DNA of 64,000 nucleotides from Thalassia testudinum. Taxonomy: Eukaryota > Streptophyta > Magnoliopsida > Alismatales > Hydrocharitaceae. Each line of letters starts with the position of its first letter. Position 1 is the stretch's first letter. The stretch is from assembly GCA_037157565.1 (NCBI GenBank), contig JAZHRO010000012.1, positions 6,722,501 through 6,786,500 of the forward strand, given 5' to 3'. Below, piece by piece: positions 22,843 to 34,160 of this stretch. Made by a program: the position numbers and the translations under genes. The notes beneath the pieces were generated by a model. That model saw only the letters and a list, made by a program, of their open reading frames with translations. It made no database searches and was not told the DNA's origin.

Positions 22843-22892
22843 TTTCCCTAGTTAATTAGTGGCAATTAGGAGCCATGATGAGTCTCTCATCA
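22843..22892 (-). repeat. RE2 3' LTR stub (50 bp)
   Basis: Read on the minus strand it starts TGATGAGAGACTCAT and matches the first ~45 bases of the 5' LTR with a few changes. It then ends GGGAAA directly at the target duplication instead of running 3.9 kb to a CA end. Confidence 0.75.
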
Positions 22893-22912
22893 TACCCCTA
22901 AGCCAAAGTTTT
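22893..22912 (-). other. RE2 polypurine tract
   Basis: On the minus strand CTTTGGCTTAGGGGTA directly precedes the LTR start TGATGAG, as in RE1. Confidence 0.7.
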
Positions 22913-23331
22913 GCTACTTCCAAGCAAAATTAACTAAGAAATATGGTGATTTAAGCACCAGGGTGATTAAATAATTATAAATAACTCTATAGTAGAGGAG
23001 TGCTTAGGTCATAATTTTTTTAATATTCATATTTTTATATTTTTGTGTTTTAAATAAATATCCATAAATAGACGGAGCATTAGCGAGAATCCACTTACAA
23101 TAGACTCAAAACCCTAAATACCTTTCAGAAATACGTATTTATAAAAATAGAATCTCGACGGGAATTTCTTTCGAATCAAAACATTAAAATCCCATTTAAT
23201 TTCTATATCCACTCTAAACTCTAAAAATCAATGAAGTCAAGATGAATAAGGTAATAAGATTCAAAGACTGGAAATTAAATTCTAACTCAAAAATTCAACA
23301 GACATGGTTAACCCTTAAGTTTGTGAAATCC
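22913..23331. other. AT-rich sequence, probably left part of the RE2 3' spacer
   Basis: No ORF or repeat with recognisable identity. It lies between the RE2 polypurine tract and an LTR fragment. I see no CACTA terminus here. Confidence 0.35.
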
Positions 23332-24220
23332 TGTTACGACTTGATCCCAGATCCCTACAAGACCTGAGATCGGTCTGCATCGACTAATCTCAAGACCTAG
23401 TCATCCAACGAGAAATAACCAAAAGTAGAAAATATTCCATAACCACAAATATAAAGCAACTAAGCAGAAATAATATAGAGATAGAAAAAGAACCAGAACG
23501 GAATGTCTCATAATAGTACAGGCCATCACAATTACAATAGTGGAAAGTAAAGCGAAAAATATAACAGAAATAGCATTTCATGTAACAAAATACTCACTAC
23601 CACAAAAGAAGCTAGGAAACAGAAGGGAACACAGCTAAGGCTGAGCTCGACTAGGCCCAGCTTCCTCTGCAGCCGGTGGTGTTGGCTTCTCAACTCCCTG
23701 ACCTAAACAAGGTTATAAAAATCCGTAGTCAACGAACGCTAAGTAGAGTGGTAATTAAGCCATTTATATGCAATTAAGACAAGCAACTAATTAATTTTTC
23801 ATTTTCATTTAGCTCAACCAAGTAGTTCGAATTTGTTTGTTCCTTTATTTGTCTAGTTATTTCTTGATCTGGCCTGTTTTTCAAGGGAACAATCTTAATT
23901 GCAATCTTTCTCGTGATGTAGGATGCACATATGGTGCTCTCTTGGCCGGGAGAGTCCCCCGCAGTAGTCCTACACCCAGTCAACCACCCCAAGGTCACGG
24001 TTGCGACGTAGCGGTGACTATGGCACGCACGATAAGCGCACAGGTAGCTACCCCGCACTAGCACGCGGTCAGTCGTTTCCGCTAGTGGGTACGCCTAAAG
24101 GTACAACACGGAACAGCACAGGGCCTTGCCCTCTCGGAACAAGGTTCTCACCCCTCAGAATAAAACAGGGGTCTCACCCCTTCACAGTCCACGTACTCTC
24201 GTCCGACTACCCCCGTTCCT
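23332..24220 (-). repeat. Truncated Del/Tekay-like LTR (inner end only)
   Basis: It resembles the first ~0.9 kb of 43980-46871: TGTTACGAC start, CCCTACA, CGTCCAAC-like block, GCTAAGTAGAGTGG, then the TAGCTACCCCGCACTAGCACG block. It is considerably diverged. On the minus strand this is the 3' end of the LTR, ending at 23332. The rest is missing, and CACTA sequence starts near 24220. Confidence 0.7.
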
Positions 24221-24332
24221 ATAATTGTATTATAGTTATGGCACCAATGCCTCCAGCTCCGCTACCACCTAAATCGTCGTCATCACAACGATCTCTAAAC
24301 TCATGAAGGGTGGGGTGATCAATTCCTCCCTT

Positions 24333-26040
24333 CTAAAGTAATGCCAGGAGCTCCTTCATGGTCTTGTTGGATTCCTTGAATTGCGTCGCGTTCTCCTTAA
24401 CCAATGTCGTCAGCTCCTCGATTCGCAACACATTCTCCTCATCTCTGCGGCGTAATACCGCAATCTCCTTCCTCATCTCCTGCACCTCAGCTGAAGAGGA
24501 TGATGCTCCCCTTGTCCCATACCACCCCGAGACGATCTCGCTCCTCCCTGTGCTATAGACGTACCTGCCATGCTCAGGTGGCACGACGGTCCGGTAGGCC
24601 TCCTTTGTTGTAAGAGGCTGTTGAACTGTACCGGAGTTTGTGTCTTTAGGAGGATGCATTAAGTTGATCATATTATCTTAAAAGATATTGAATTACGTTA
24701 AGTAATTTTATTTAATTATATAATTACGAAATAAAATAAAAGTATTGCATTTTTTTAACTTACGTGTCTCTATTGGTATGTGTCATGAAGCCAATCTCTA
24801 TTTCCCTCTTCACCCATCTTGCTATGAGTGGCCTTATATACTCCCACCCGATCAAGCTGGGCACCTTGATGCATGGCAGACTACAATAATTTGAAATAAT
24901 TAATTTTAACAAATTAGAAATTTTTGTGAGATTTAAAAGAAAATATTAATTAAAGATACTTACGTATATAGATTTCATCCTGCCTATGCTCCTCCTACCT
25001 AAGACATGGGTCTTCGGTGGAGCCTTGGCCTTATTTTCCTTATTTTTCTTGGCTTGGTCCTGAAAATGAAGGTACAATTTATTAACTTAGAAATTATTCA
25101 AATAAATGATAATATATGAAATACTTTTGCCTGCGTCGCTGGATTATACCAATGCTCGCAAGCTTCCTTCCAAGTGTGCGGCTGTATCAAAAAAGGCGTA
25201 TTATGTAATGGCTCATCATGATTCCTGTTCATATAATACTAAAAAATATAATTTTAATGTTAGAAATAATATTTGATTTATTGTAAAGAAAATAAAGAAA
25301 TACAGTTAAAATTTATCTTTTACTTTATTCTTTATCTCCAATCTCCAATCTTTATGCATCTTCGTTGCGTGCTTGAGGATATATTTGGGGATGTTCAGAT
25401 CATTGCCCCATTCGAATGTGACCTACATTAGAAAGAGAACAGAAATTGTTACATAATTTAAACTTATATAAAGCAATTCACAAAAGTTATTAGTTTTTAC
25501 CAATTACCTCTAACTCTCGAATGAGCTGCCTTTTCAGCTCGTTTCGCACCTTCCTCCAATCAAAGTGGGACAGTGGGATGATCGCCTTCGTCAGCGTACC
25601 TAGTCTGTTGATGAATGAAGGATAGTCCACTGCTTCCCCCGCTAGTGTGATCCACACTGAAATGTGGGTCCCATGCGGAATTCTCTTTAAGTCCCTGTTC
25701 CGCGTGTGACCTCTCCCCCTACGTGCACCTATAAGACAGAATTATAACATAAAATTAAATAACAAAAAAAAAATTGGGAACATAATATTTACCAAACCTT
25801 AAATTTATACCTAAATCGCGGGTGGGTGGTGGTGGTGCAGAACATCCCGTCTGAGAAGGATCTGGGTCAACCGTCTGCTCTGGCTAATCATCCAATCTAA
25901 TGTCCTCCTCATCAAATGAAGTACTATCCTCCTCATCGGCGGGTGCAGCATCCTCGTAGTCAGAATCCTCCCCTAGGAGATCTGTCGGAGGAGGCTTCGG
26001 ACTCTTCCCCTTCCCCCTACCTCCCTTCCCCTAACTCAGG
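24333..26040 (-). pseudogene. TNP1-like plant transposase (Ptta/En/Spm family)
   Basis: Exon-like blocks on the minus strand: an acidic Asp/Glu-rich stretch (about 25970-25860), a block with SFINRLGTLTK and FDWRKVRNELKRQL (25640-25510), FEWGNDLNIPKYILKHATK (25425-25340), an HTWKEACEHWYNPAT-like block (25220-25135), and a 112-residue end (24671-24333) that is coiled-coil-like, with Glu/Leu/Lys heptads. The order and the W-x-K and HWYNP-type motifs fit PF03004. Short introns with plant-type borders separate the blocks. At least one in-frame stop is present upstream. It would be the accessory transposase that binds subterminal repeats. Gene limits are approximate. Confidence 0.65.
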
Positions 26041-26384
26041 AAATATCGAGCTACAACTCCAGGCCTCAGAAATTGCTGACAAGGTGCCTGGGGTTGAGGC
26101 TAAGGATGCTGACGGTGAACCTGAGACTGAGGCTACTGGTGGGGAGCCTCAGATTGCTATGCGGGGCTCTCAGGCTGTTGGGAGGCCTGAGCCTCCTCCC
26201 TGCTCCTCCTATTAGCCTTTTTCTTGAAAATAACCTACGTAAAAACATCACAAATAATCAGATATTTTTTAAAAAAATTCGACACCATCTCCTCTATATA
26301 TTGTGATATTTCAAAAATCATGTATGAAATAAGTATACAAATAATTGAAAATGAAATGAGCGTATATAAATGAAATAACCTTCC

Positions 26385-26760
26385 CTTTCTCCATTTCTTT
26401 CCCCTTCCTCTTTCTCCCATTTTGTTTCCCCTTCCCTTACCTCCCATTCCTCTTTCTTCTCCTTCTCTTTCTCCCTTTCTCCTTAACCTCCTCTCTCTCT
26501 CCCATTCTGTTTCCCCTTCCCTTACCCTCCCCTTCTCTTTCTCCCTTTCTCCTTAACCTCCCCTCCTCTTTCTCCCTTTCTCCTTAACCTCCCATTCCCT
26601 TTCCCCTTCCCTTTCTCCCATTCCCTTTCCCCTTCCCTTACCCTCCCCTTCTCTTTCTCCCTTTCTCCTTAACCTCCCCTTCTCTTTCTCTCTTTCTTCC
26701 TTAATTACCCTCCCCTTCTTATTTCCTCTCCTCTTTCTTCTCCTCTTTCTTCAACATAAA
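26385..26760 (+). repeat. CT-rich polypyrimidine tract with tandem words
   Basis: Repeated CTTTCTCCCTTTCTCCTTAA-type units, alternating with CCCTTCCCTTACC. It lies between the TNP2 and TNP1-like genes. No ORF is credible here. Confidence 0.8.
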
Positions 26761-26810
26761 ACATTCAAAATACAAAAAAAAGCATCATTCCACACAAGAA
26801 ATAAATCAAA

Positions 26811-26895
26811 GTGGGCACACCCCACACAAAAAATGAACCTAAGTAGGCACACCCCACTCTTAAAATAAACCTAAGTGGGCATACCCCACATCTAA
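26811..26895 (+). repeat. Three ~33-bp direct repeats
   Basis: Each unit carries GTGGGCACACCCCAC or a close variant, itself an inverted repeat, followed by AAAATGAACCTAA-like spacer sequence. Confidence 0.7.
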
Positions 26896-27364
26896 CATGA
26901 TAATAGCATTTAAAAAAAAAGTAGCAAGAAACTCACCACAGTGACAAAATGGAAAAAGTCGGTGCACAAATAGTAGGAAAATGTGAAGAACCTATATGAG
27001 AAGGCAATAAAAAAATTCAGTTTTGATATATAAATGAACATAACCTTTAATAAAAGATAAAACAACTTAAAGGTAATTTAAACAAAACAAACTAAGAATT
27101 ACATAATTTATTTATATTTATGGTTATGAATTAATACTTTTGACAATTTACCTTATATATCAATGTCAGTTGCACGAGGGGTAAGTTCTTCACTTTGTGG
27201 GTTTTGTTGATATACTTCAGATTCAACATCTGGGTGTAGATTTTTTCCCGCATCGTATTATTCACGTGGTTAAGCTCTAACTAGTATAATCCACCCATTT
27301 CTGCTATTATCAAGCACGTAGATACTTGTGCTACCTGACAAGCTAGTGTGAATGGTTCTGATGA

Positions 27365-29004
27365 TTAGAGGATGCGACGGTTCTTACTTAAGCTCAGGAA
27401 TTCGTGTTTTTTATCGATTTTGAATCCAATGCTTTCTTTAAAAACATCAAACCAATCACACTTGAATAGAACCACCTTATGGTCAAACCTGAAACTCATT
27501 TCCACAATCTCTTCAATTTGACTGTAATACCCATCACAACAAGTGCTTAAGTCACAGCTGACAACAACTCTTGCCTGTTGCATGGCCTTCGCATCATCAA
27601 TGGATCGTACTCTGAATCTGAAATTGTTAATTATGTATCCAGAATGGTAACGTCCGTATGTCAAAGGTGTATCAGCAATTACATCAAAATCCTGTACCCA
27701 TCGTGGATCCCTGTTTTCTTTCAGTTTATTTACACAATCCTTGAACAATGAAGGAACTGCAAGTCGTGTGTAGATGTATCAGATGATTCCTTGAATTCAT
27801 TGTAAAATTTATCCACTTTTGGAATTTGCTTCAGAATGTACAAGTGTGCTAAACGTCGGTTCATTTCCAAGATGGGCTTAACCTCCGTTCGTAGAATCGA
27901 CCTTCCTCCGATGTTAAATATGGATAGACAATCTTCATCATTACTATTAAATTCTCCTTCATAGTTTCGTTCAAGATGATTAAATCTATTGTCTATTTCA
28001 TTCATGTACATCGCACAGAAGTTAATACATTCTTCTACAAGATAGCCTTCAACAATTGACCCTTCTGGTTTAGCCTTATTCAAGACATAATCTTTCAATT
28101 TCTTAAAATATCGTTCAATTGGATACATCCATTTGTACTGTACGGGTTCAGCAATTCTCGCTTCATTTGAAAGATGAAGCGTGACATGAACCATAATGTC
28201 AAAAAATGCAAGCAGGAAAAGCTGCTTCATTTTACAAAGTGTGATCACAATTTGTTTATCCCAATAGTCTAACAATTCGGTATCTAATGTCTTTAAACAG
28301 ATAACTTTAAAATATCTATTCATCTCCGTGGAAGAATCGACTACCAGATCAGGCATTATTCCACCCATCGCTAGTGAAAATAAGATTTGCATGTATACAT
28401 GAGAATCATGACTCTTTAACCTAGTAATATTCTTTTACGCTTCATTTACACAGTGTGAAAGTTGCGATGAATACTCATCTAGAATCCGAATGTCTTTAAG
28501 AAAAGAGAAAATCCTTTGCCTCTGCTCTTCAGAAAGACTGTATCTAGCTTCTGGAAAGTGAGACTCTCCATCTTAAACGTTCAACTCAAGACGAATACCC
28601 AAAATTTTCATATCATTCCTTGTTTTAACTATATCCTTTAGGCTGTCTGTTAGGTTTAATACATCAAGAATGTTGTCCATTAAATTATTTTCAATGTGCA
28701 TAACATCTAAATAGTGCAACATTGTCAAATCTTTCTAATATGGAAGCTCCATAAAAAATATGCTTTTCTTCCTAAATCCTGAGTGTCGCAAGAAAACCAA
28801 GTCATTTTTGAAAAGACAACCCAAACGTATTTCTCTGAGCTGTTGCAATGTCTCCATGATTTTCATCCCTGACAGCCTAATAGAATTTGTATTGAATTTA
28901 TTCTTTGGATTCCTTGACGAATACCGACAAGCTTTACCATCAAATCTATCCTTGAATTGTGACGTTCGCCAACTGTGTTCAATGGGAAAAAACCTGTGGT
29001 GCCC
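27365..29004 (-). pseudogene. CACTA TNP2 transposase, C-terminal part
   Basis: Minus strand, continuing from 40861 after RE3. It holds the end of the TNP2 domain (PF02992; KKSIFFMELPY and LDVMHIENN motifs at 28770-28660). Then comes the DUF4218-type region (28230-27930) with LAFFDIMVHVTLHL, PVQYKWMYPIERY and GYLVEECINFC. Last is a DUF4216-type region with YYSQIEEIVEMSF and VVLFKCDWFDV (27560-27440). Two long open stretches (28392-27730 and 27748-27365) overlap in different frames, and stops lie upstream. The tgccc at 29000-29004 is the RE3 target duplication. Removing RE3 and one copy leaves the frame continuous. Confidence 0.85.
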
Positions 29005-29606
29005 TGATGCATATGCATATAAATAGCCTCAAATGTTTATTTATACATGTTCTTAGTATTATAGTTGCATCATACATTATAAATATTGCATAACATGCAT
29101 CATCTTGCATTTAGGTTAGGTTGTGTAAATTTTAGGTTAATTTTCCCTTTTTGTAGTCAGGTAATAGGGTAACTTTTAATTGGGGCCTTGGATCTCATAT
29201 CCAACTGTACGGATCTGATCAGGAGGACGATTGGAGTTCAACGACTCTAAGATCGCCTTGAATGGACTTCTGTAACATCAGATATAATCCGAGGAAGGTC
29301 AGAGATGAAGGGCCAAGATGGTGTCAATCTGCACTTTAGATGACAAATCCGACCTCATGGATGGGTTTGGATCGATGATCGCAAGCTAACGGCGTGAAAA
29401 TCGGCCCAATCCAACATCCGTGGCACCTTCGAGAAGTCACAGAAGATGGACTGCCAAGATGGCTCCACGTGGAGCCATCTCGACCGCCCAAACCGGCCTA
29501 GCAAAAGATTGAAGACCCACCGTGCTCTCAACGCAAGATCAAATCTGGGCCATTGGATCTTGATCCAACGGCCACAAGCACGCGCCACGGTTAAGAATTT
29601 GACAAA

Positions 29607-29690
29607 GAAGGCAGAGCGCAGCGGTTAAGGTGTTGCGGGAGCTAAGAGCGCACGTTCGAGTCGTGTGCAGCGCATCTCCCCTTCCTGAGC
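29607..29690 (+). promoter_or_regulatory. tRNA-like A/B-box module in the RE3 5' LTR
   Basis: GAGCGCAGCGGTTAAG (29614-29629) matches a tRNA A box and D-loop, with a D-stem 29616-29619/29630-29633 (two wobbles). GTTCGAGTC (29654-29662) matches a B box. The T-arm has a 5-bp stem 29650-29654/29662-29666 and the 7-nt loop TTCGAGT. A-to-B spacing of 40 bp is that of a tRNA gene. No acceptor stem or convincing anticodon arm is seen, so it is tRNA-derived and not a tRNA gene. Confidence 0.6.
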
Positions 29691-30184
29691 AGGCACAAAA
29701 TTCAGCCGCCCGATCTAATGCCAATGGCCCAGATCCTCGGATCAGGTGGACACACGATTGAACGCTCGCCACGGACGCGTGATCAGACGCGCAACGTAAA
29801 GGGCAGGCTGGCGCATGATGATGACCCTTCGATCTGGATCCAGTGGCTTGGAATAGGGCTACATCGCGCCACAACGGGTGAAGACAAAGTGGTAGAGATG
29901 CGATCATGGCCGTCTGATCCTGATCAGACTGCTGAGTTCTACACTCAGTCGCTCAACATCCGAAGGCACAGGGGTTTGAGTGCGTTTAAGCCGTCTGATC
30001 TTTCGATCGGACGGTTGAGAACGCACGGGCAGTGAGCGATGAGCCGCGAGGAAGGAGAGAGGGCGTGGGTGAGCATGCACTAAGCCCACGTTTGGGGGCT
30101 TTAGTGACGTTTAAATACATCACTAAAGACCCTTGATTTAATGTTTTTAAGTAAAATGACCTATTTGCCCATTCAAACCTCACC

Positions 30185-30192
30185 TATAAATA
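30185..30192 (+). promoter_or_regulatory. TATA box of the RE3 LTR
   Basis: TATAAATA, conserved at 40230 in the 3' LTR. A related TATATAAA occurs near 54894 in the solo LTR. A pyrimidine-rich leader follows in all three. Confidence 0.7.
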
Positions 30193-30831
30193 GCCCTACG
30201 ACCACCACATTTTCTTCATCCCTTCCTTCACCTCTCTCCCTTTCCAAAGCTCAAGAGAAGCTTGTCCCACACCCGGGACGCTATTCTAGAGCTAAATCCA
30301 ATTTTCTCGCCCCCGTTCCGGAAGTGGACCCCACGACGACGACATGTTGCCCCGTTCCCGCTTCCTCCTGCTTCATCCTCCCTCTTCCCGCTCCGTCCTC
30401 CGTCTTCTAGGCGTCGCTCTGTTCGGCTCGTCCTCCAAGCATTCGTCAAGGAGGATAACATCTCTCTCCCTTCTTTTTAATCGCTTTCTAGAATAGAATT
30501 TTCTGCTTTCTAGTTGTAAGCATTTCCCGCTTTGTAGTTGTAAAAACATTCTGATTATATCAAGTGATTGTTCTCTCTCTTTCTCTCTCTCTCTCTCTTT
30601 CTCTTTATTATTGTTTATGTCAATTCTATTGTAATTATTTTATTTTCAAACAAAAATAAAAAAAATATAAATCGTGAATTTTAGATCGACATAGCGTCCC
30701 TGTGTTCGACCCGGAATTCTTAGAATTTTGGTATAAATTTATTTGTTGATGGATTTCTTCGTAAATCGAACTACAACAACGGGTTTTTTCAAAATCAACT
30801 TCGATCGCGTAGTTTTCCACTCTCAACATTT

Positions 30832-30848
30832 TGGCGCCGTTGCCGGGG
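30832..30848 (+). other. RE3 primer-binding site (tRNA-Asp type)
   Basis: TGGCGCCGTTGCCGGGG, 3 bp after the LTR end. It is identical to the RE1 site. Confidence 0.93.
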
Positions 30849-32153
30849 CGGTAACGATTTTCAATTTTCTTTCCACATTTCGCTCACTTTATTGCTTTCT
30901 AACTTGCTTTATTTCTTGTCTATTGTTTTGCAGGTACCTTGACAGGGAATCTTCATGCACTAGATCGGAGTAAAGTGTAGTGAAAGGCAACTGTAAGTGT
31001 TCCCCATTCTTCCCCCTCCATAGATTCCATTTCACCACATTAATTCAAACTCTAATTAACCTAGGTGTTTGCATAAATACTAGGGTTAGTTTGGTTGCTT
31101 GAATTTCTACTCACATTCATTTCACCCACATATTAAAAATCAACAAAAAGATATTTCTTGTGGCGTAATTCAACATACACACTACATATACCCACATTCA
31201 AGGCACTTAACCTAATTAATTTTCTTCTACTCAACTGGATTCTGATCTGTGGAACCGGTACACACAAACCAACATATAAAAGAGTAGAAATTAGTCTAGG
31301 TTAATCATTTTGTGTGCCTAACTTAGTGGTGTAATCTTGGCCAATTGTTTGAGTTGTTTGGGCCGCACCACTTAAACTAAAATCAATTCACCAAGTAGCC
31401 TCCCCTTAGGGTTTTCAATCTAGGACAATACCAGGCACTCCACTTTATTTTTGATTTCAAAAGGAAAGTGATCTTCACCCGTGCTTGAAAACCTGGTTTG
31501 CCTCAAACTTGATTGAATTAAACCTAATTCTAAACCCTAAAAGCTACTTAAGCAAGATTTGAACCTTAAAATCTACTCATCACAAATAATCTTGCTTGAA
31601 AATCCTGGTTGTGCACACACTCACACATACTCAATTGATCATTAATTGCACAACCCATTTTAAGAGCCCACCACATTCCATAAGCACTACAATCCCATAC
31701 CTAAATAAAATCAAGTAGACGTTGGCTTTAAGGACTGATTCGCTCTTCGCAGTCCAATCTAAGATTGTTTATGATTAACCTGCTTGTACTAATCAATCTG
31801 ATGTCTAGCTAGGGGAGTAGTGTCAAACGACCGCGGCTGGGGGGTTCACTAGGAACCGGAGGCGCAAGCCGAAGGAAGAACCTTCTCCCTAGTCTCTCCT
31901 TCTAACTGGTTGGATTGAGTGGACACAAGTAGAGTAAATTTTTTATAATCTTAAGGCAGATTCTGAGAGTCTGTAAATCCTTAGGCTACCCCACTTAAGG
32001 ACAGGCTTGTTTTGTTGTGCTGCATGGTTCTTATCCCCAGTCCTTCCGACCTTTTCCTAGTTTATGCTAGGAAGGAGGTCATTGAATCCCCAATTAGAAA
32101 GACCACTAGAGTATTCTAGGAGGCGTAGATTGGATTTTGGCCAAATTGATCCC
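30849..32153 (+). other. RE3 untranslated leader
   Basis: 1.3 kb without a supported ORF, AT-rich. A GC-richer stretch at 31815-31910 precedes gag, as in RE1. Confidence 0.5.
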
Positions 32154-34160
32154 ATGGCCGATCAACAGCCTCCTCTGCCTCAGAATCCATAGGAGGTATT
32201 TCAAAGGCAGCTGGAACAAATGTAGAGAATGCAAGAATGGTTCCAGAGAATGCAGGGAGCTCAGCCCTTGAAGGATTTTTATGATCCTTCAAATTACGGG
32301 GAACTTCCTGGAATCCAGATTCCTATCGGTGACATAGAAATCAAGCCCCAAGTGTTAAGCCTAATTAAACATTTCCATGGGATTGGCTCTAATGACCCGT
32401 TTCAGCACTTGGAGGACTTGACCACTTTGGTTCAGACTACCAAGGCACGAAATGTGAATGAGGAGCATATGATCGTGAGGCTCTTCCCCCACTCTCTTAG
32501 GGATAAAGCCGCTCATTAGTACAAGACTATAGGAAGGCCAATTGCAACTTGGAATGATTTGAAATCGGCCTTTCTAAAGAAATTCTTTCCTGTCGGACGT
32601 CCCAATGCTTTGAGGCGGGCAATTACTACCTTCACCTAGTGGCCGGGGGAGCAGTTTCATGTTGCTTGGGAGCGATTCCAAGACTTATTGCGGAGCTATC
32701 CACACAATGAGGTGCCGAAATGGCAGCTCGTGCAGATCTACCACGGGTTGATTGAGCAACTCAAAAATCACGTCGACGCTTCTTGCGGAGGCAATTTCCT
32801 CAACAAAGACGCAAATAGCGCGCATGATTTGTTTGAAGAGGTGAGTGAGAATTTGATCAATCATGCCTCCATGGATACTTTTAACCGGTCCCAACAACCC
32901 AGATCAAATGTTAATGAAGTCCATGACTCTCATTCATTTGATATGGAATTGATTTGCAATAAACTAAATAAAGTGGACTTGGTTACTAAAAGGATAGAGG
33001 AGTGGATGGCTGGAAATTCAATGAATAATTCTCGATCCACTTAATCCCAGAATTCTGTATTCCATTCATCGCGATCTCCTTCTGGATGGGAGTTCGTAAA
33101 TCAACTTGATGTGGCTCAACTTATGAGTCAACATTATTCGGAACCCCACAAGTTCCAAACTAGGGCCTTTGATCCCAGTTTCTCTAATCCCTCACTTTCT
33201 TTCTCTCCATCCTCACCCTATGAGAATGTCTATGCTCTATAGGAGAATGTTAGGTCCAACCCTTACTCTAATGCTTATAATCCGGGTTGAAGGAACCACC
33301 CTAACTTCTCTTGGAAAAACCCGGGGCAGCAAACCCAATTCTGACCCAGCAATTATGCTTCGTAAAGACCAATGGGTCAGGGTCATGTTTACACTCAGCT
33401 ACCCCCGAATCAGGTCAATCAGCCATCTTGGAAAGCCCATCAACCCGTAGGGCAGGCTGATTTGAACCGACAGATGGTAGAAATGTAAGGATCTATGCTC
33501 CAGCTCATGTAGCAAATGAAAACCTTGCTGGACAGTTTGCAAACTGGGTTCATTGCTAATTCTCGTCAACCTAGATCTCTACCATCTCAACCCGTACCCA
33601 ACCCGCGTAATATCCAGAATCCAGGCAATCATGCCCAAGGGTACGGGAATCAGAGAGACCCGCACACACATGCTTAGGTGGTTGATCAAGGTCCTTCCAC
33701 TTCTGCTTCTTCCTCAAATCAAAGGTTTTTGGCTAATGAAGCTCCTCCAATCTTTCCTACCCCTCCCCAAGATCCAAACCCATATGCATCTGGTAATTCA
33801 GTTACCTTGAGGAGTGGAAAACAAACTCAGGATTCACAACCGCACTGCTCTAATCTACCAAATCCTAAAAAGTCTGAGGAGAGAAAGGAGAACTCCGAAA
33901 AAGAAATGAAGGCTCAGGAACCTGATTCTGAAGATTTGACTCATTTTCCTTTTCCTGAGGCCTTGATTAAACCTATGAAGAAGAAGCATGTTGATAGGAA
34001 CAAGGAGCTCCTGAATATATTCAAGAATGTCAAGATCAATATCCCGCTCCTCGACGCTATCAAACACATATCAGCTTATGCTAAATTTTTTAAGGATTTA
34101 TGCACACAGAAGCATAAGTCGAGAGAATCTGTTCCGAGGAAGGTGATACTCCCCGAGTAG
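32154..34160 (+). pseudogene. gag: RE3 gag, broken
   Basis: It starts at the ATG at 32154 (MADQQPPLPQ). The capsid region is recognisable: KPQVLSLIKHFHGI, FLKKFFPVGRPNALRR, WERFQDLL and HVDASCGGNF, parallel to RE1. A Pro/Gln/Asn-rich tail follows, with frame changes after 33050. Stops at codons where Gln or Trp is expected (for example 32517 and around 32638) interrupt it. Its end leads into the protease with ILLDAIKHI-type sequence, as in RE1. Confidence 0.85.

Larger units (their letters stand above)
29005..30828 (+). repeat. RE3 5' LTR
   Basis: 1824 bp, TGATGCAT to CTCAACA. It is 86 bp longer than the 3' copy owing to several indels, mostly at 29580-29700 and 29980-30140. TATA box at 30185. 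It carries a tRNA-like module at 29607-29690. Confidence 0.93.

Noticed and set aside
28760..29026. 88-codon plus-strand frame
   Set aside because: It lies opposite the conserved TNP2 coding sequence on the minus strand.
29607..29690. A functional tRNA gene
   Set aside because: D-arm and T-arm are present, but no 7-bp acceptor stem and no convincing anticodon arm.
30262..30480. 72-codon frame kept in both RE3 LTRs (also within 40186-40521)
   Set aside because: It falls in the near-identical island of the LTR pair, so conservation is at the DNA level. No domain and no sign of coding constraint.
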